Below are positions 15,946-25,774 of a DNA stretch of 64,000 nt, piece by piece (the stretch's first letter is position 1; every line of letters begins with the position of its first letter). Source of the DNA: Salinicola socius (GTDB lineage Bacteria; Pseudomonadota; Gammaproteobacteria; Pseudomonadales; Halomonadaceae); contig NZ_MSDO01000002.1 in assembly GCF_001937195.1 (NCBI RefSeq), positions 1 to 64,000 of the forward strand. The letters are read 5' to 3'. Below the pieces are notes generated by a model, which was not told the DNA's origin, did no database searches, and saw only the letters and a list, made by a program, of their open reading frames with translations. A program made the position numbers and the translations under genes.

Positions 15946-18030
15946 ATGAAATTCCGCCATCTTCCAACGGTGTTGTGCCTGGGCGTCGCCGCGCCGGGTG
16001 CCGTGCTGGCACAATCGGCCTCGACGCCGTCATCTCCGACGCCCCTGCCCTCGAGTTCATCGGCACAAGCGCAGCCGGTCATCGAAGTCACGGCGCCGCG
16101 GCTCGCTCGCGAGCTTTATGCCACCCCGGCCGCCGTCTCGGTGATCGAGCGCGACGAGATCCAGCAGGGCCAGCAGCGGGTTCGGCTGGACGAGTCGCTG
16201 GTCACGGTTCCCGGCGTGTTCATCCAGAACCGCGATAACTTCGCTCAAGGACAGCGGGTTTCCATCCGCGGGTTCGGGGCGCGGGCGCCGTTCGGTGTGC
16301 GCGGGATCACGGTGATCGTCGATGGTATCCCCTACACCTTGCCGGATGGTCAGGCCCAGCTCGACGCCATCGATCTCGACGGCGCCGAGCGCATCGAGGT
16401 GATCCGCGGGCCGGCGGCGGTGCAGTACGGCAACGCCGCCGGTGGCGTGATCAGCGTGACCACCGCCGATGGCAGCGATGATCCCGGCAGCCATATTCGT
16501 GTGGAAGGCGGCAGTGACGGCTACCAGAAGTACGCGGTCAGCAACGGTGGCGTGAACGGCCCGTGGTCGCATCACGTCAGCGTGTCGGCGCTCAACGTCG
16601 ATGGTTATCGAGACCACAGTTCGACCGAGAAATATCTGCTCAACGCCAAGCTGCGGCGTGAACTCGGCAGTGATCGCGCGCTGACGGCGATCGTCAATCT
16701 GCTCGACAACCCGCGTTCGGAAGATCCGGGTGGCCTGACCCGCGCACAGGTCCACGAAGATCGCGATCAGGCGGGTGCGTTTACCGAGGAGTACGACACC
16801 GGCCAGAGCGTCGATCAGCAGGTGCTGGGGTTGCAGTACCAGGATCTGTCGGCAGGGCCGGGCGAGTTCTACCTCAAGGGGTTCTACCTCCAGCGCGATT
16901 TCGAACAGCAGTTGCCTTATCCCGGTGACAGCCTGATCGATTACGACCGCGACTATTACGGCGCCAGCGCCGAATATCATCAGACGCTGAGCCTGGGCGA
17001 CATGCCGTTGCGTTACGTGGCCGGGCTCGATCTGGCGCGGCAGGAAGACGACCGGGGTCGCCAGAACGTCGAATTCGATGGCACGGTGACCGGCAAGGTC
17101 GCCGACGAAACCCAGACGGCCACCTCGGTCGGCACTTTCCTGCAGGGGGACCTCGATCTCACCGAGCGCTGGACGTTGTCGCTGGGCGGGCGCTACGACC
17201 GGGTCGATCTCGATATCGACGACGACTATCTCAGTGACGGCGACAACAGCGGCGACCGCGTGTTCCACGAGTGGAGCGGCTCGGCCGGGTTGAGCTATCG
17301 CTATCGTCGCGACCACCAGGTCTACGTCAATACCGGAACCGCCTACGAGACGCCGACCTTCTCCGAGTTCGCCAATCCGGCGGGTATCGGCGGCTTCAAT
17401 CCGGATATCGAACCGCAGAAGTCCTGGAATCGCGAGATCGGCCTGCGCGGCAACTTCGACAATGGTCTCGATTACGACGTGGCGCTGTTCTCGGTGCGGG
17501 TGCGCGACGAACTGGTGCCCTACGAGGGAGAGGATGGACGCACCTTCTACGAGAATGCCGGTGACAGCGACCGTGACGGGCTCGAAGTCGCGCTGGGCTG
17601 GCAGTTCGATCCGAGCTGGCGAATCGACAGCGCGCTGACCCTGGCCAAGTACGAGTTCGATAGCTACGACGGTGAAGCGGGCGACTACAGCGGCAATCGC
17701 ATCCCCGGCCTGCCGGAACAGACCTGGGTCAATCGTCTGATCTGGCAGGGGCTGGATCAGCGCTTTGCCGCGCTCGAAACGCAATACGTCGGCGACATGG
17801 TGGCCGACAACGCGGGCGACGTCGAAGTCGGCGACTACTGGCTGATCAACCTGCGCGGGGGAGACGGCTGGCGTCTGGGTGGCGATACCGTACTCAAGCT
17901 CTACGGCGGTATTCGCAACCTGTTCGATATCGAGCACTACGCCAACGTGCGGATCAATGCCAACAACGACCGCTATTTCGAGCCGGCACCGGGCAGAACG
18001 GTCTATGCTGGTATCGGTATCGACTTCTGA
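15946..18030 (+). CDS. TonB-dependent outer-membrane receptor
   Basis: 694 aa. Signal peptide ending VLAQS, a TonB-box-like IEVTA near residue 45, plug domain with SVIERDEIQQGQ, FIQNRDNFAQGQRVSIRG and IEVIRGPAAVQYGNAAGGVI, then a 22-strand-type barrel ending with the aromatic signature (VYAGIGIDF). ATG 15946 follows GCAGGGA. FecA/iron-siderophore-like plugs look similar, but the ligand cannot be deduced and there is no neighbouring sigma/anti-sigma pair. The next gene is a small lipoprotein. Confidence 0.9.
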   Translation: MKFRHLPTVLCLGVAAPGAVLAQSASTPSSPTPLPSSSSAQAQPVIEVTAPRLARELYATPAAVSVIERDEIQQGQQRVRLDESLVTVPGVFIQNRDNFAQGQRVSIRGFGARAPFGVRGITVIVDGIPYTLPDGQAQLDAIDLDGAERIEVIRGPAAVQYGNAAGGVISVTTADGSDDPGSHIRVEGGSDGYQKYAVSNGGVNGPWSHHVSVSALNVDGYRDHSSTEKYLLNAKLRRELGSDRALTAIVNLLDNPRSEDPGGLTRAQVHEDRDQAGAFTEEYDTGQSVDQQVLGLQYQDLSAGPGEFYLKGFYLQRDFEQQLPYPGDSLIDYDRDYYGASAEYHQTLSLGDMPLRYVAGLDLARQEDDRGRQNVEFDGTVTGKVADETQTATSVGTFLQGDLDLTERWTLSLGGRYDRVDLDIDDDYLSDGDNSGDRVFHEWSGSAGLSYRYRRDHQVYVNTGTAYETPTFSEFANPAGIGGFNPDIEPQKSWNREIGLRGNFDNGLDYDVALFSVRVRDELVPYEGEDGRTFYENAGDSDRDGLEVALGWQFDPSWRIDSALTLAKYEFDSYDGEAGDYSGNRIPGLPEQTWVNRLIWQGLDQRFAALETQYVGDMVADNAGDVEVGDYWLINLRGGDGWRLGGDTVLKLYGGIRNLFDIEHYANVRINANNDRYFEPAPGRTVYAGIGIDF

Positions 18031-18116
18031 GGCGCGGGCATTCGACGCGTCGACAGGGCAAACATGAGAGCGGCGACCGAGTATCGCCGCCATCAACGAT
18101 GATTCAAGGAACCGCC

Positions 18117-18296
18117 ATGCGTATTCTCATTCCATTCGTCGGGGCCCTGGTCCTGCTCTCCCTGATCGGTGGCTGCACGTTCAACCGCTACAACGATGGG
18201 CAGCGCGAGGTAAAGCCGGGCGTGCCTCAGGAAGGGCCGACCAGCAACCCGGCGGATGCATCGCGCGGACAGAATGGTTCCGGCGAGCTGCCGTAA
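18117..18296 (+). CDS. Small lipoprotein
   Basis: 59 aa. The signal is MRILIPFVGALVLLSLIGGC with lipobox LIGGC, followed by a short hydrophilic, Gly/Pro/Asn-rich tail without structure. ATG 18117 has AAGGA seven bases upstream, and a terminator follows the stop by 28 bases. It lies 86 bases after the TonB receptor and may be co-transcribed. The function is unknown. Confidence 0.75.
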   Translation: MRILIPFVGALVLLSLIGGCTFNRYNDGQREVKPGVPQEGPTSNPADASRGQNGSGELP

Positions 18297-18323
18297 CGGT
18301 CGCCATCCGTTCTGACTGGATGC

Positions 18324-18348
18324 AAAAAGCCGCCCGTGGGCGGCTTTT
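18324..18348. terminator. Bidirectional Rho-independent terminator
   Basis: AAAAAGCCGCCC-GT-GGGCGGCTTTT, with A- and T-runs on both sides. It serves the small lipoprotein gene on the plus strand and serA on the minus strand. Confidence 0.9.
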
Positions 18349-18375
18349 GGGTTGACGGTGCATCGAGGCATCCTG

Positions 18376-19626
18376 TCAGGCCTGATAGTCGCTCTCGGAG
18401 TAGAGCACGCGCAGACGCAGCGTGTGGTCGACCTGCTTGAGCGCTTCCAGCGCCTGCTTGCCGTAGGCCTTGTCGACGTCGATGACGACGTAACCGACCT
18501 TGTCGTTGGTCTGCAGGAACTGGCCGGCGATGTTGATGCCATTTTCGGACAACACCCGGTTGATCTCGAACAGCACGCCGGGCACGTTTTCGTGGATGTG
18601 CAGCAGGCGGTGCTTGTCCGGATGAGACGGCAGCGCCACTTCGGGGAAGTTGACCGAGGTGATGGTGGTGCCGTTGTCGGAGTAGGTCACCAGCTTCTCG
18701 GCGACTTCGATACCGATGTTCTGCTGCGCTTCCAGCGTGGAGCCGCCGATGTGCGGGGTCAGGATCACGTTCTCGAGCCCGCGCAGCGGCGAGGTGAACT
18801 CTTCGTCGGCGCCCTTGGGTTCGACCGGGAAGACGTCGATCGCCGCGCCCAGCAGCTTGCCGCTCTTGAGCGACTCGGCCAGGGCCTCGATATCGACGAC
18901 CGAACCGCGAGAAGCGTTGATCAGAATGCCGCCCTGCTTCATCAGCAAGATCTGCTCGGCGCCGATCATCCAGCGCGTCGAGGGGAGGTCCGGCACGTGG
19001 AGGCTGACCACGTCGGCGCGCGCCAGCAGTTCCTCAAGGCTGCCCACCTGACGCGCATTCCCCATCGCCAGCTTGGTCACCACGTCGTAGTAGAGCACGT
19101 CGAGGCCGAGCGATTCGGCGAGTACCGAGAGCTGGGCGCCGATGCTGCCGTAGCCGACGATCCCCAGCGTCTTGCCGCGGGTCTCGTGAGAATTCCTGGC
19201 GGATTTCAGCCAGCCGCCCTGGTGCGCGCGGGCGTTCTTCTCGGGAATGCCGCGCAGTAGCATGACCGTCTCGGCGAGCACCAGCTCCGCGACCGAACGG
19301 GTATTGGAGTAGGGCGCGTTGAACACCGGAATGGCACGCTTCAGTGCCGCATCGAGGTCGACCTGATTGGTGCCGATACAGAAACAGCCGACCGCGGTCA
19401 GTTTTTCGGCCGCGTCGAAGACCCGCTCGGTAAGCTGGGTTCGGGAGCGAATGCCGATGAAGTGCACGTCGCGGATCTTGTCGATCAGATCCTCTTCGGT
19501 CAGCGACGTGGAGAGCGTCTCGATGCTGGTGTAACCCGCGTTCAGCAGCGTGTCCACGGCGGACTGGTGGATACCCTCGAGCAGGAGGATCTTGATCTTG
19601 CTCTTGTCCAGAGACGTCTTGGCCAT
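18376..19626 (-). CDS. serA: D-3-phosphoglycerate dehydrogenase
   Basis: 416 aa, close to E. coli SerA. Catalyses the first step of serine synthesis, 3-phosphoglycerate to 3-phosphohydroxypyruvate. The NAD-binding motif is GIVGYGSIG; catalytic residues lie in INASRGSVVD (Arg), DVFPVEP (Glu) and LTPHIGGST (His). The C-terminal ACT domain (about 340-416) is the site of serine feedback inhibition in relatives. The start at ATG 19626 matches the family (MAKTSLDKSKIKILLLEG). Confidence 0.95.
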   Translation of the reverse strand: MAKTSLDKSKIKILLLEGIHQSAVDTLLNAGYTSIETLSTSLTEEDLIDKIRDVHFIGIRSRTQLTERVFDAAEKLTAVGCFCIGTNQVDLDAALKRAIPVFNAPYSNTRSVAELVLAETVMLLRGIPEKNARAHQGGWLKSARNSHETRGKTLGIVGYGSIGAQLSVLAESLGLDVLYYDVVTKLAMGNARQVGSLEELLARADVVSLHVPDLPSTRWMIGAEQILLMKQGGILINASRGSVVDIEALAESLKSGKLLGAAIDVFPVEPKGADEEFTSPLRGLENVILTPHIGGSTLEAQQNIGIEVAEKLVTYSDNGTTITSVNFPEVALPSHPDKHRLLHIHENVPGVLFEINRVLSENGINIAGQFLQTNDKVGYVVIDVDKAYGKQALEALKQVDHTLRLRVLYSESDYQA

Positions 19627-20040
19627 TGGTGGATCAACCCTTCTTCATCGGCTTGTGGCGACGGTGGCATCAAAGCGGCGTCGCGGTCATGGGGAAGACC
19701 TGGCGGGGCTGTAGCAGGAGCCTCCGCTTCAGCGGCGCCAGCGGGCGCACAGCTTAACACAGGCGCTGTGTGGCGGGATGAAAATGACGCGTCTTCAACC
19801 TGAAGCGAATGCATCCGCCTTGCGCCTCTCCTCGCGCATGCAGCTATCCAGAACCGGGTTCGTACGGTCCCACAGCAGAACAGGGGCTCGGATTTGCCGC
19901 CAAGGGCAGACGACCCCCGGGGGCAGCGGTGTATACTGAGGAGCCGTTTCCGAACTGGCGCGGCGGCGTTTCGGCGCTCGCGCCTCGAAGAACGCGCTCG
20001 GCGCCATTGCGGCGTTTGCGAGCGATGACATGAGAGTCCC
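19627..20040. other. 414-base noncoding gap between divergent serA and xseB
   Basis: No credible gene. On the plus strand TATACT at about 19932 could be a -10 for xseB-ispA-dxs, but the -35 is poor. On the minus strand the stretch from about 19930 to 19790 is rich in complementary segments (GAACC/GGTTC and a GCAT-rich stem), and it lies in front of serA. A 6S-like RNA was considered but not established. Confidence 0.4.
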
Positions 20041-20361
20041 ATGCCCGACAAGATGGCTGACAAGGAAGTTCCCCAGGACGTCTCGACGGACGTTTCCCAG
20101 AACGTTGCTCAGGATTTTGCCGCCACGCTGGACCAGCTCGAGACGCTGGTAGCCCAGCTCGAGTCCGGTGAATTGTCGCTGGAAGCCTCGTTGACGGCGT
20201 TCGAGCGCGGCATTCGGCTGACGCGGGATGCCCAGCATCGGCTCGATAGCGCAGAACTCAAGGTGCAGGCGTTGCTCGAACAGGGCGACGGATCGCTGCA
20301 GGCCGCGCCGTTCGAGGCCCGCGAACCGTTCGACGGCCGGGAGCCGAACGATGGGCGTTGA
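20041..20361 (+). CDS. xseB: Exodeoxyribonuclease VII small subunit
   Basis: 106 aa. Coiled helical core [35 protein letters not shown] is characteristic of XseB, which forms exonuclease VII with XseA (not in this window) and trims single-stranded DNA. It is longer than the usual 80 aa at both ends. Its last 11 bases overlap the ispA start, giving the classic xseB-ispA-dxs operon order. Confidence 0.93.
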   Translation: MPDKMADKEVPQDVSTDVSQNVAQDFAATLDQLETLVAQLESGELSLEASLTAFERGIRLTRDAQHRLDSAELKVQALLEQGDGSLQAAPFEAREPFDGREPNDGR

Positions 20362-21241
20362 GATGCCTCTTGCCGAGGGACGGATCGATGCCGCGCGCGC
20401 GCGAAGCGAGCAGGTGCTGGCCGAGTGGCTCGATCGTCGGGATGGAGTCTGCGCGCCCCTCGACGATGCCATTCGCTACAGCGTGCTGGGTACCGGCAAG
20501 CGGCTGCGTCCGGTGCTGGTCTATCTGGCCGGACGGGCGCTCGGCGCCGAAGAGCGCGCGCTGGATGCGCCTGCGGCGGCCATCGAGATGATCCACGCCT
20601 ATTCGCTGGTCCATGATGATCTGCCGGCAATGGATGATGACGACCTGCGCCGCGGCCGGCCGACGGTGCATCGCGCCTTCGACGAGCCGCTGGCGATTCT
20701 GGCCGGCGATGCGCTGCAGACGCTGGCGTTCGAGGTGCTGGCGTCCCGCCCCCATCCACGTCTGGGTGCGCTGATCGCCACGCTCGCTCAGGCGGCGGGC
20801 CGGGATGGCATGGCGGCGGGGCAGGCGATCGATCTGGGTGCCGTCGGCGCGTCGATGGATCTCGCGATGTTGCAGGCGATGCATCAGCACAAGACCGGGG
20901 CATTGATTCGCGCCGCGGTGCGGATGGGCGCGCTGGTGGCGGTCGACGAGACCGACCCGCGGGTCGCGGCACTGGATCGTTACGCCGCCGCGATGGGTCT
21001 GGCGTTCCAGATCCACGACGACGTACTCGACGTCACCGGCGATACCCAGACGCTGGGCAAGATCTCCGGCGCCGATGCACGTCGTGAAAAACCTACCTAT
21101 CCCGCCCTGCTCGGTGTCGAGCAGGCGAAAGATCGCGCCCGCGAGCTGCTGAACGAAGCGCTCGAATCTCTCGAGCCGCTGGGCGAGGCCGGCCAACCGC
21201 TGGCGGCGCTGGCTCGATTCATGATCGATCGCGATCACTGA
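20351..21241 (+). CDS. ispA: Farnesyl diphosphate synthase
   Basis: 296 aa trans-prenyltransferase condensing IPP with DMAPP and GPP. The first Asp-rich motif is [15 protein letters not shown] and the second is [21 protein letters not shown] precedes them. ATG 20351 overlaps the end of xseB and gives the normal length; the frame is open upstream only as a shadow of xseB. Dxs follows 11 bases later, so isoprenoid precursor supply and prenyl chain synthesis are coupled. Confidence 0.95.
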   Translation: MGVEMPLAEGRIDAARARSEQVLAEWLDRRDGVCAPLDDAIRYSVLGTGKRLRPVLVYLAGRALGAEERALDAPAAAIEMIHAYSLVHDDLPAMDDDDLRRGRPTVHRAFDEPLAILAGDALQTLAFEVLASRPHPRLGALIATLAQAAGRDGMAAGQAIDLGAVGASMDLAMLQAMHQHKTGALIRAAVRMGALVAVDETDPRVAALDRYAAAMGLAFQIHDDVLDVTGDTQTLGKISGADARREKPTYPALLGVEQAKDRARELLNEALESLEPLGEAGQPLAALARFMIDRDH

Positions 21242-21252
21242 CCGGTAACGAC

Positions 21253-23283
21253 ATGTCCATGAAGCTGTTCGATGAAATTCCCACGCAGCGGCCCCTGACG
21301 CCGCTGCTCGATACGCTCGAGTCGCCGGCGGCATTGCGTGACATGTCGCTGTCGCAGCAACGCCAGGTGGCCGACGAACTGCGCGCCTACCTGCTTTACA
21401 GCGTGGGCTGCAGCGGCGGCCATTTCGGCGCCGGGCTCGGCGTGGTCGAATTGACCGTGGCGCTGCACCGGGCGCTGGAAACCCCGCACGACCGATTGCT
21501 GTGGGACGTTGGCCATCAGGCCTACCCGCACAAGATTCTGACCGGCCGGCGCGAAGCGCTGTCGAGCATTCGCCAGTACGGCGGCCTGGCGGCGTTCCCG
21601 CGGCGCGAGGAATCGCCATACGACACCTTCGGCGTCGGCCACTCGAGCACATCGATTTCGGCGGCGCTGGGCATGGCGCTGAGCGCCCGGACCAAGGGCG
21701 AGAAACGCCGTGTCTGCGCGGTGATCGGCGACGGCGCGCTGACGGCGGGCATGGCGTTCGAGGCGCTGGCCCACGCCGGGCACGTCGACGCCAACCTGCT
21801 GGTCGTGCTCAACGACAACGAGATGTCGATCTCGGAAAACGTCGGCGGGATGGCGAGCTACCTGACACGCATTCTGACCAGCAAGCCATATGCCGCCATG
21901 CGCGAGAACGGCAAGCGCGTGCTGTCGCACCTGCCCGGTGCGCTGGAGTTCGCCCGGCGCACGGAGGAGCACGTCAAGGGCATGATCGGCCCTGCAACGC
22001 TGTTCGAGGAGATGGGCTTCAACTATCTCGGGCCGATCGACGGTCACGACCTGGCGGCGCTGAATCAGGCGCTGGAGACCGTACGCGATCTCGATGGCCC
22101 CCAGTTTCTCCATGTCCGCACCCGCAAGGGGCGCGGTTTTCGACCGGCGGAAGCCGACCCGATCGGCTTCCACGCCATCACCAAGTTGGAGAAGACGCCG
22201 CCGAGGCCACCGGCGATGGATGCGACCACGCCGCCGTCGAGCGCACTGGGCGCGCCACTGACATCCGACCCCGGCCCGAAGTCGCGCAGCGAAGACATGT
22301 CGCGCCCGAAGCCGCGCAGCGAAGACATGTCGCGCCCGAAGCCGCGCAAGTACTGCAACGTCTTCGGCGACTGGCTGTGCGACATGGCGGCCGCGGATCC
22401 AAGGCTGATCGGGATTACCCCCGCGATGCGCGAAGGCTCCGATCTGATTCGCTTTTCGCAGCTCTATCCCGAGCGCTATTTTGATGTGGCGATCGCCGAG
22501 CAGCACGCGGTGACGCTGGCGGCCGGCATGGCCTGCGAAGCGATGAAGCCGGTGGTGGCGATCTACTCGACCTTCCTGCAGCGCGGCTACGATCAGCTCG
22601 TCCACGATATCGCCGTCCAGCATCTCGATGTCACCTTCGCCATCGATCGCGCCGGTCTCGTTGGCGAAGATGGGCCGACGCACCACGGTGCGCTGGATCT
22701 CTCCTTTCTGCGCTGCATACCCGGCATGCTCATTCTGGCGCCGGCGGACGAGGCCGAGTGCCGGGCGATGCTCTCCACCGCCTACGATCACGACGGCCCG
22801 GCGGCGGTGCGTTATCCGCGCGGTACCGGGCCGGGCAGCGAGATCCCCACGGATCTGGTCGCGCGGATTCCCGTCGGCAAGGCCGAATTACGTCGTGAAG
22901 CGACCGCACAGCAGGACGCGCGCATCGCGCTACTGGCCTTCGGCAGCCTCAATACGCCGGCGAGCGACGTGGCCGAGCGCCTGAATGCGACGCACCTCAA
23001 CATGCGCTCGGTGAAGCCGCTGGATCGTGAAGCGATTCTGAAGGCGGCCAGGGACCACGACCTGCTGGTGACGCTCGAAGAGAACGTGGTGGCCGGCGGT
23101 GCCGGTAGCGGCGTCGTCGAGCTGCTGGCGGCGGAAGGTGTCCAGGTTCAGGTGCTCAATCTGGGCATTCCCGACACTTTCGTCGAGCATGGCAAGCCGG
23201 CCGAACTACTGCGCGATTGCGGTCTGGATGCCGATGGCATCGAAGCAGCCATTCGCCTCCGACTCCACACGAACAACGACTGA
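21253..23283 (+). CDS. dxs: 1-deoxy-D-xylulose-5-phosphate synthase
   Basis: 676 aa thiamine-diphosphate enzyme making DXP from pyruvate and glyceraldehyde-3-phosphate, the entry to the MEP pathway. The ThDP motif is [18 protein letters not shown]; the catalytic Glu is in [13 protein letters not shown]. It is about 50 residues longer than E. coli Dxs. The excess is in the linker between the first and second domains (about residues 313-360), a Pro/Ser/Arg-rich stretch encoded partly by a 30-bp tandem repeat. The rest looks intact. Confidence 0.95.
   Translation: MSMKLFDEIPTQRPLTPLLDTLESPAALRDMSLSQQRQVADELRAYLLYSVGCSGGHFGAGLGVVELTVALHRALETPHDRLLWDVGHQAYPHKILTGRREALSSIRQYGGLAAFPRREESPYDTFGVGHSSTSISAALGMALSARTKGEKRRVCAVIGDGALTAGMAFEALAHAGHVDANLLVVLNDNEMSISENVGGMASYLTRILTSKPYAAMRENGKRVLSHLPGALEFARRTEEHVKGMIGPATLFEEMGFNYLGPIDGHDLAALNQALETVRDLDGPQFLHVRTRKGRGFRPAEADPIGFHAITKLEKTPPRPPAMDATTPPSSALGAPLTSDPGPKSRSEDMSRPKPRSEDMSRPKPRKYCNVFGDWLCDMAAADPRLIGITPAMREGSDLIRFSQLYPERYFDVAIAEQHAVTLAAGMACEAMKPVVAIYSTFLQRGYDQLVHDIAVQHLDVTFAIDRAGLVGEDGPTHHGALDLSFLRCIPGMLILAPADEAECRAMLSTAYDHDGPAAVRYPRGTGPGSEIPTDLVARIPVGKAELRREATAQQDARIALLAFGSLNTPASDVAERLNATHLNMRSVKPLDREAILKAARDHDLLVTLEENVVAGGAGSGVVELLAAEGVQVQVLNLGIPDTFVEHGKPAELLRDCGLDADGIEAAIRLRLHTNND
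22277..22346 (+). repeat. 30-bp tandem repeat inside the dxs linker
   Basis: Two full units (22277-22306 and 22307-22336, differing by one base) plus ten bases of a third. The unit is in frame and encodes [10 protein letters not shown]-like decapeptides, so copy number changes alter linker length without shifting the frame. Confidence 0.9.
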
Positions 23284-23293
23284 TAGGACCCTC

Positions 23294-24067
23294 ATGTCAA
23301 TTGCCATTCTGATCGGTGCCGTCATCGGCTATCTCTTCGGCAAGCTGCCGGGACTCTTGATCGGCGCTGCCATCGGCTGGTGGATCAGCCGAAAGCTTCG
23401 CAGCACCCTGGTGGGGCGCGTCGTCAATATCCAGCACCAGTTCCTGGAATCCACGTTCGCGGTGATGGGCTGTGTCTGCAAGGTCGACGGCCATATTACC
23501 GAGGACGAGATCCGGACGGCGGAGATGCTGTTCGACCGCCTCAATCTGAGCGGAGAGATGCGTGAACGTGCCAAGGCCGCATTCAACCGCGGCAAGGCAC
23601 CGGAATTCGATCTCGACGCGGAGGTCGAAACGATCCGCCGCGTTACCGGCGGCCAGCGGGCGCTGCTGCAGGTGTTCCTGCAGGTGCAGCTGGCGGCGAT
23701 CGCTGCTGACGGAGAAATGCATCCTGCCGAGCATGAGGTGCTGCTTCGCGTGGCGCGTGGGCTTGGCTTCTCCGAGGCCGAGATCCAGCAGATCGAGGCG
23801 ATGCTGCGTGGCGGTGCCCATCAAGGCGCCGGCGGAGCGAGCAGCGGGCAGTCGCTGGAAGACGCCTATCGTGTGCTCGGCATTTCCGAGGATGCCTCCG
23901 ATGCCGAGCTCAAGCGCGCCTATCGCAAGCTGATGAGCGAGAATCATCCTGACAAGCTGGCCGGCAAGGGGCTGCCGGAGAGCATGCGCGAGATGGCCAA
24001 GGAGCGCACCAGCGAGATCAGCAACGCCTACGACCTGATCAAGAAAACGCGAGATCAGCGCGGCTGA
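23294..24067 (+). CDS. djlA: DjlA-like membrane co-chaperone
   Basis: 257 aa. N-terminal membrane segment (GAVIGYLFGKLPGLLIGAAIGWWI, with glycine-zipper character), a TerB-like helical domain (about 55-175; MGCVCKVDGHITEDE, AAIAADGEMHPAEHEVL) and a C-terminal J domain (about 190-257) with the HPD tripeptide in NHPDKL. It stimulates DnaK at the membrane in E. coli. The start is ATG 23294, 10 bases after dxs, so it is probably in the same operon. Confidence 0.9.
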   Translation: MSIAILIGAVIGYLFGKLPGLLIGAAIGWWISRKLRSTLVGRVVNIQHQFLESTFAVMGCVCKVDGHITEDEIRTAEMLFDRLNLSGEMRERAKAAFNRGKAPEFDLDAEVETIRRVTGGQRALLQVFLQVQLAAIAADGEMHPAEHEVLLRVARGLGFSEAEIQQIEAMLRGGAHQGAGGASSGQSLEDAYRVLGISEDASDAELKRAYRKLMSENHPDKLAGKGLPESMREMAKERTSEISNAYDLIKKTRDQRG

Positions 24068-24167
24068 AGACATCATGAGAGGGCTGCGGTCGCTATTGTC
24101 TCGCGGCAGTTAACACGCTTAGATAGAGGTTCGAACGCCGAGACTGCCACGACAGGGACGTGAGTGC

Positions 24168-24767
24168 ATGCCAGCGAAGGCCGATCTCTACCGTACTGCC
24201 GCCCGAGTGCTGGGCACGATCGACAAGCGTGGTTGGGTGCTGCGTTATCGCTACGGCGACCGGCGGCTGCTCGAGGATGTGGTGCTGCCCACGCTCGATC
24301 GGGATCCGGCGGTGGAGAACCTGCTGCTGGTGGGCTGTGCCTGGTACACCCGGCACTATCCGCAACTGTTGCCGCGCAAGCGGGTCACGACCATGGAGAT
24401 CGATCCGGCCAAGGCAGCGTTCGGCGGCGATCCGCACATCGTCGCCGACATGACCGATATTGCCGAGCATCTGGCCCCGGAAAGCCTGGATGCGGTGATC
24501 TGCAACGGCGTGCTGGGCTGGGGACTCGACGAACCCGATGCCGTGGAATCGGCGTTCGCGGGGGCGGCGGCGTGCCTGCGGCCGGGCGGGCTTTTCCTGC
24601 TGGGCTGGAACGACATTCCGCCACGCAATGGCTGTCCGCCGGATACGATCGCCGCCCTCGACGGATTGGAAATCGCTGATATTCCCGGCCTCGAGACTCA
24701 CTCCCTGATTGCGCTCGAACGCAACCAGCACTGCTATCAGGCTTACCGCAAGCCCCAGGCAGTCTGA
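24168..24767 (+). CDS. SAM-dependent methyltransferase-like protein
   Basis: 199 aa. Class I methyltransferase pattern: NLLLVGCAWYTRHYP (motif I position), TTMEIDPAKAAFGG (acidic ribose-binding end of strand 2), VADMTDIAEHL, LDAVICNGVLGWGL (motif IV) and LRPGGLFLLGW. Motif I lacks the classic GxGxG, so SAM binding is likely but not certain. The stop abuts the stop of the convergent TetR gene. No neighbour indicates a substrate. Confidence 0.75.
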   Translation: MPAKADLYRTAARVLGTIDKRGWVLRYRYGDRRLLEDVVLPTLDRDPAVENLLLVGCAWYTRHYPQLLPRKRVTTMEIDPAKAAFGGDPHIVADMTDIAEHLAPESLDAVICNGVLGWGLDEPDAVESAFAGAAACLRPGGLFLLGWNDIPPRNGCPPDTIAALDGLEIADIPGLETHSLIALERNQHCYQAYRKPQAV

Positions 24768-25382
24768 TCAATCCGCCGTCACCCCCCGCCAGAATACCGA
24801 CCAGACGCCCTCGAACCGGCGCTCGAGCTCCTGCCTTTCATACATGAAGGTCTCCGAAAGCAGTCCGTCGACGATGCAGTAGAAGGCGGCGATGAAATGG
24901 TCGTCGGTCAGGGTCGCGCGCAGGGCGCCGGCTCGGCGTCCGGACTGGATGAAGGCGATCAGGCGGCGATCGATCCGGGACTCGCCCTGGTCGATGATCG
25001 CCTCGGCTTCGGTGACGAGTTCCTGCGGCGGAAACAGCAGGAAGCGCTTGTAGAACACGCCCTGATGCTCGCGGTAGGCGAAGGTCGCGCACTGTTGCAG
25101 CAGATGGCGCAGCCGCTGCTCGAACGGGGCCTGGGCCATCCTGGCCAGGCTGGCATCGATCAGGGCGATCATGTCGTCGTCGGCATCGCGGGACAGCTCC
25201 AGGAACAGCGCCGCCTTGCTGTCGAAATGGTTGTAGATCGAGGGCTTCTTGATGCCGGCGGCGGTCGCGATCTGTGCCAGCGTCGTGCCTTCGTAGCCAT
25301 GGCGGGCGAACAGCGACAGGCCGATCTGCTTGAGGCGATCTCGAGTGTTCAAGAGGTCATCTTCCCGTGAAGTTGAGGGCAT
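24768..25382 (-). CDS. TetR-family repressor of the SMR pair
   Basis: 204 aa. The N-terminal helix-turn-helix is TTLAQIATAAGIKKPSIYNHFDSKAALF (about 35-62); the rest is a helical ligand domain. It is divergent from two small multidrug resistance genes, with a 16-bp palindrome in the 74-base gap. This is the standard layout for a drug-responsive repressor. The ligand is unknown. Confidence 0.88.
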   Translation of the reverse strand: MPSTSREDDLLNTRDRLKQIGLSLFARHGYEGTTLAQIATAAGIKKPSIYNHFDSKAALFLELSRDADDDMIALIDASLARMAQAPFEQRLRHLLQQCATFAYREHQGVFYKRFLLFPPQELVTEAEAIIDQGESRIDRRLIAFIQSGRRAGALRATLTDDHFIAAFYCIVDGLLSETFMYERQELERRFEGVWSVFWRGVTAD

Positions 25383-25411
25383 GGCTTGCCAAGCTTGCCA
25401 GGCCGAAATAG

Positions 25412-25427
25412 ACTAACGACCGTTAGT
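25412..25427. promoter_or_regulatory. TetR operator palindrome
   Basis: Perfect ACTAACG-AC-CGTTAGT, with a further overlapping GACTAAC/GTTAGTC pair (25411-25432). It lies midway between the divergent TetR and SMR starts. Regulator assignment rests on position. Confidence 0.75.
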
Positions 25428-25456
25428 TAGTCATTTTTTATCGAACGGATCAAGTC

Positions 25457-25774
25457 ATGATGCGACCGCAATGGGGGATTCTGCCGCTCGCCGGTCTGGC
25501 CGAGGTTGGCTGGGCAGCCGGTCTGAAGCATGCCGAGAGCTTTACCGACTGGCTGCTGACGATCGTGCTGGCGATCACCAGCCTGTGGCTCGCCTCCCGC
25601 GCGGTGCGTTACCTGCCGACCAGCACCGTTTACACGATATTCGTCGGGCTGGGCGCGGCGGGTACGGCGATGGCCGACTGGATCTTCTTCGGGGTGCCGT
25701 TTCACTGGCCGGTACTGGCGTTCATCGCGCTGCTGCTGGTCGGCGTGATCGGATTACAGCAGGTGAACGACTGA
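25457..25774 (+). CDS. SMR-family transporter subunit 1
   Basis: 105 aa with four membrane helices. The conserved helix-1 glutamate is Glu16 (PLAGLAEVGWAAGLK), and LPTSTVYTIFVGLGAAGT is the Gdx/SugE-like helix-3 signature. Its stop overlaps the start of the second SMR gene (TGATG), as in obligate two-gene SMR pairs such as YkkCD or EbrAB. The likely substrate is guanidinium or a quaternary ammonium compound; the TetR control fits drug export. Confidence 0.88.
   Translation: MMRPQWGILPLAGLAEVGWAAGLKHAESFTDWLLTIVLAITSLWLASRAVRYLPTSTVYTIFVGLGAAGTAMADWIFFGVPFHWPVLAFIALLLVGVIGLQQVND

Noticed and set aside
16057-18096. 679-codon open frame antisense to the TonB receptor
   Set aside because: Same reason: a codon-bias shadow of a strong gene on the other strand with low-complexity hydrophobic/His-rich translation.
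19542-20063. 173-codon minus-strand frame upstream of serA
   Set aside because: Overlaps the real serA start in another frame, and its Arg/Ala/Pro-rich translation resembles no family, including the 5-formyltetrahydrofolate cyclo-ligase expected next to 6S RNA.
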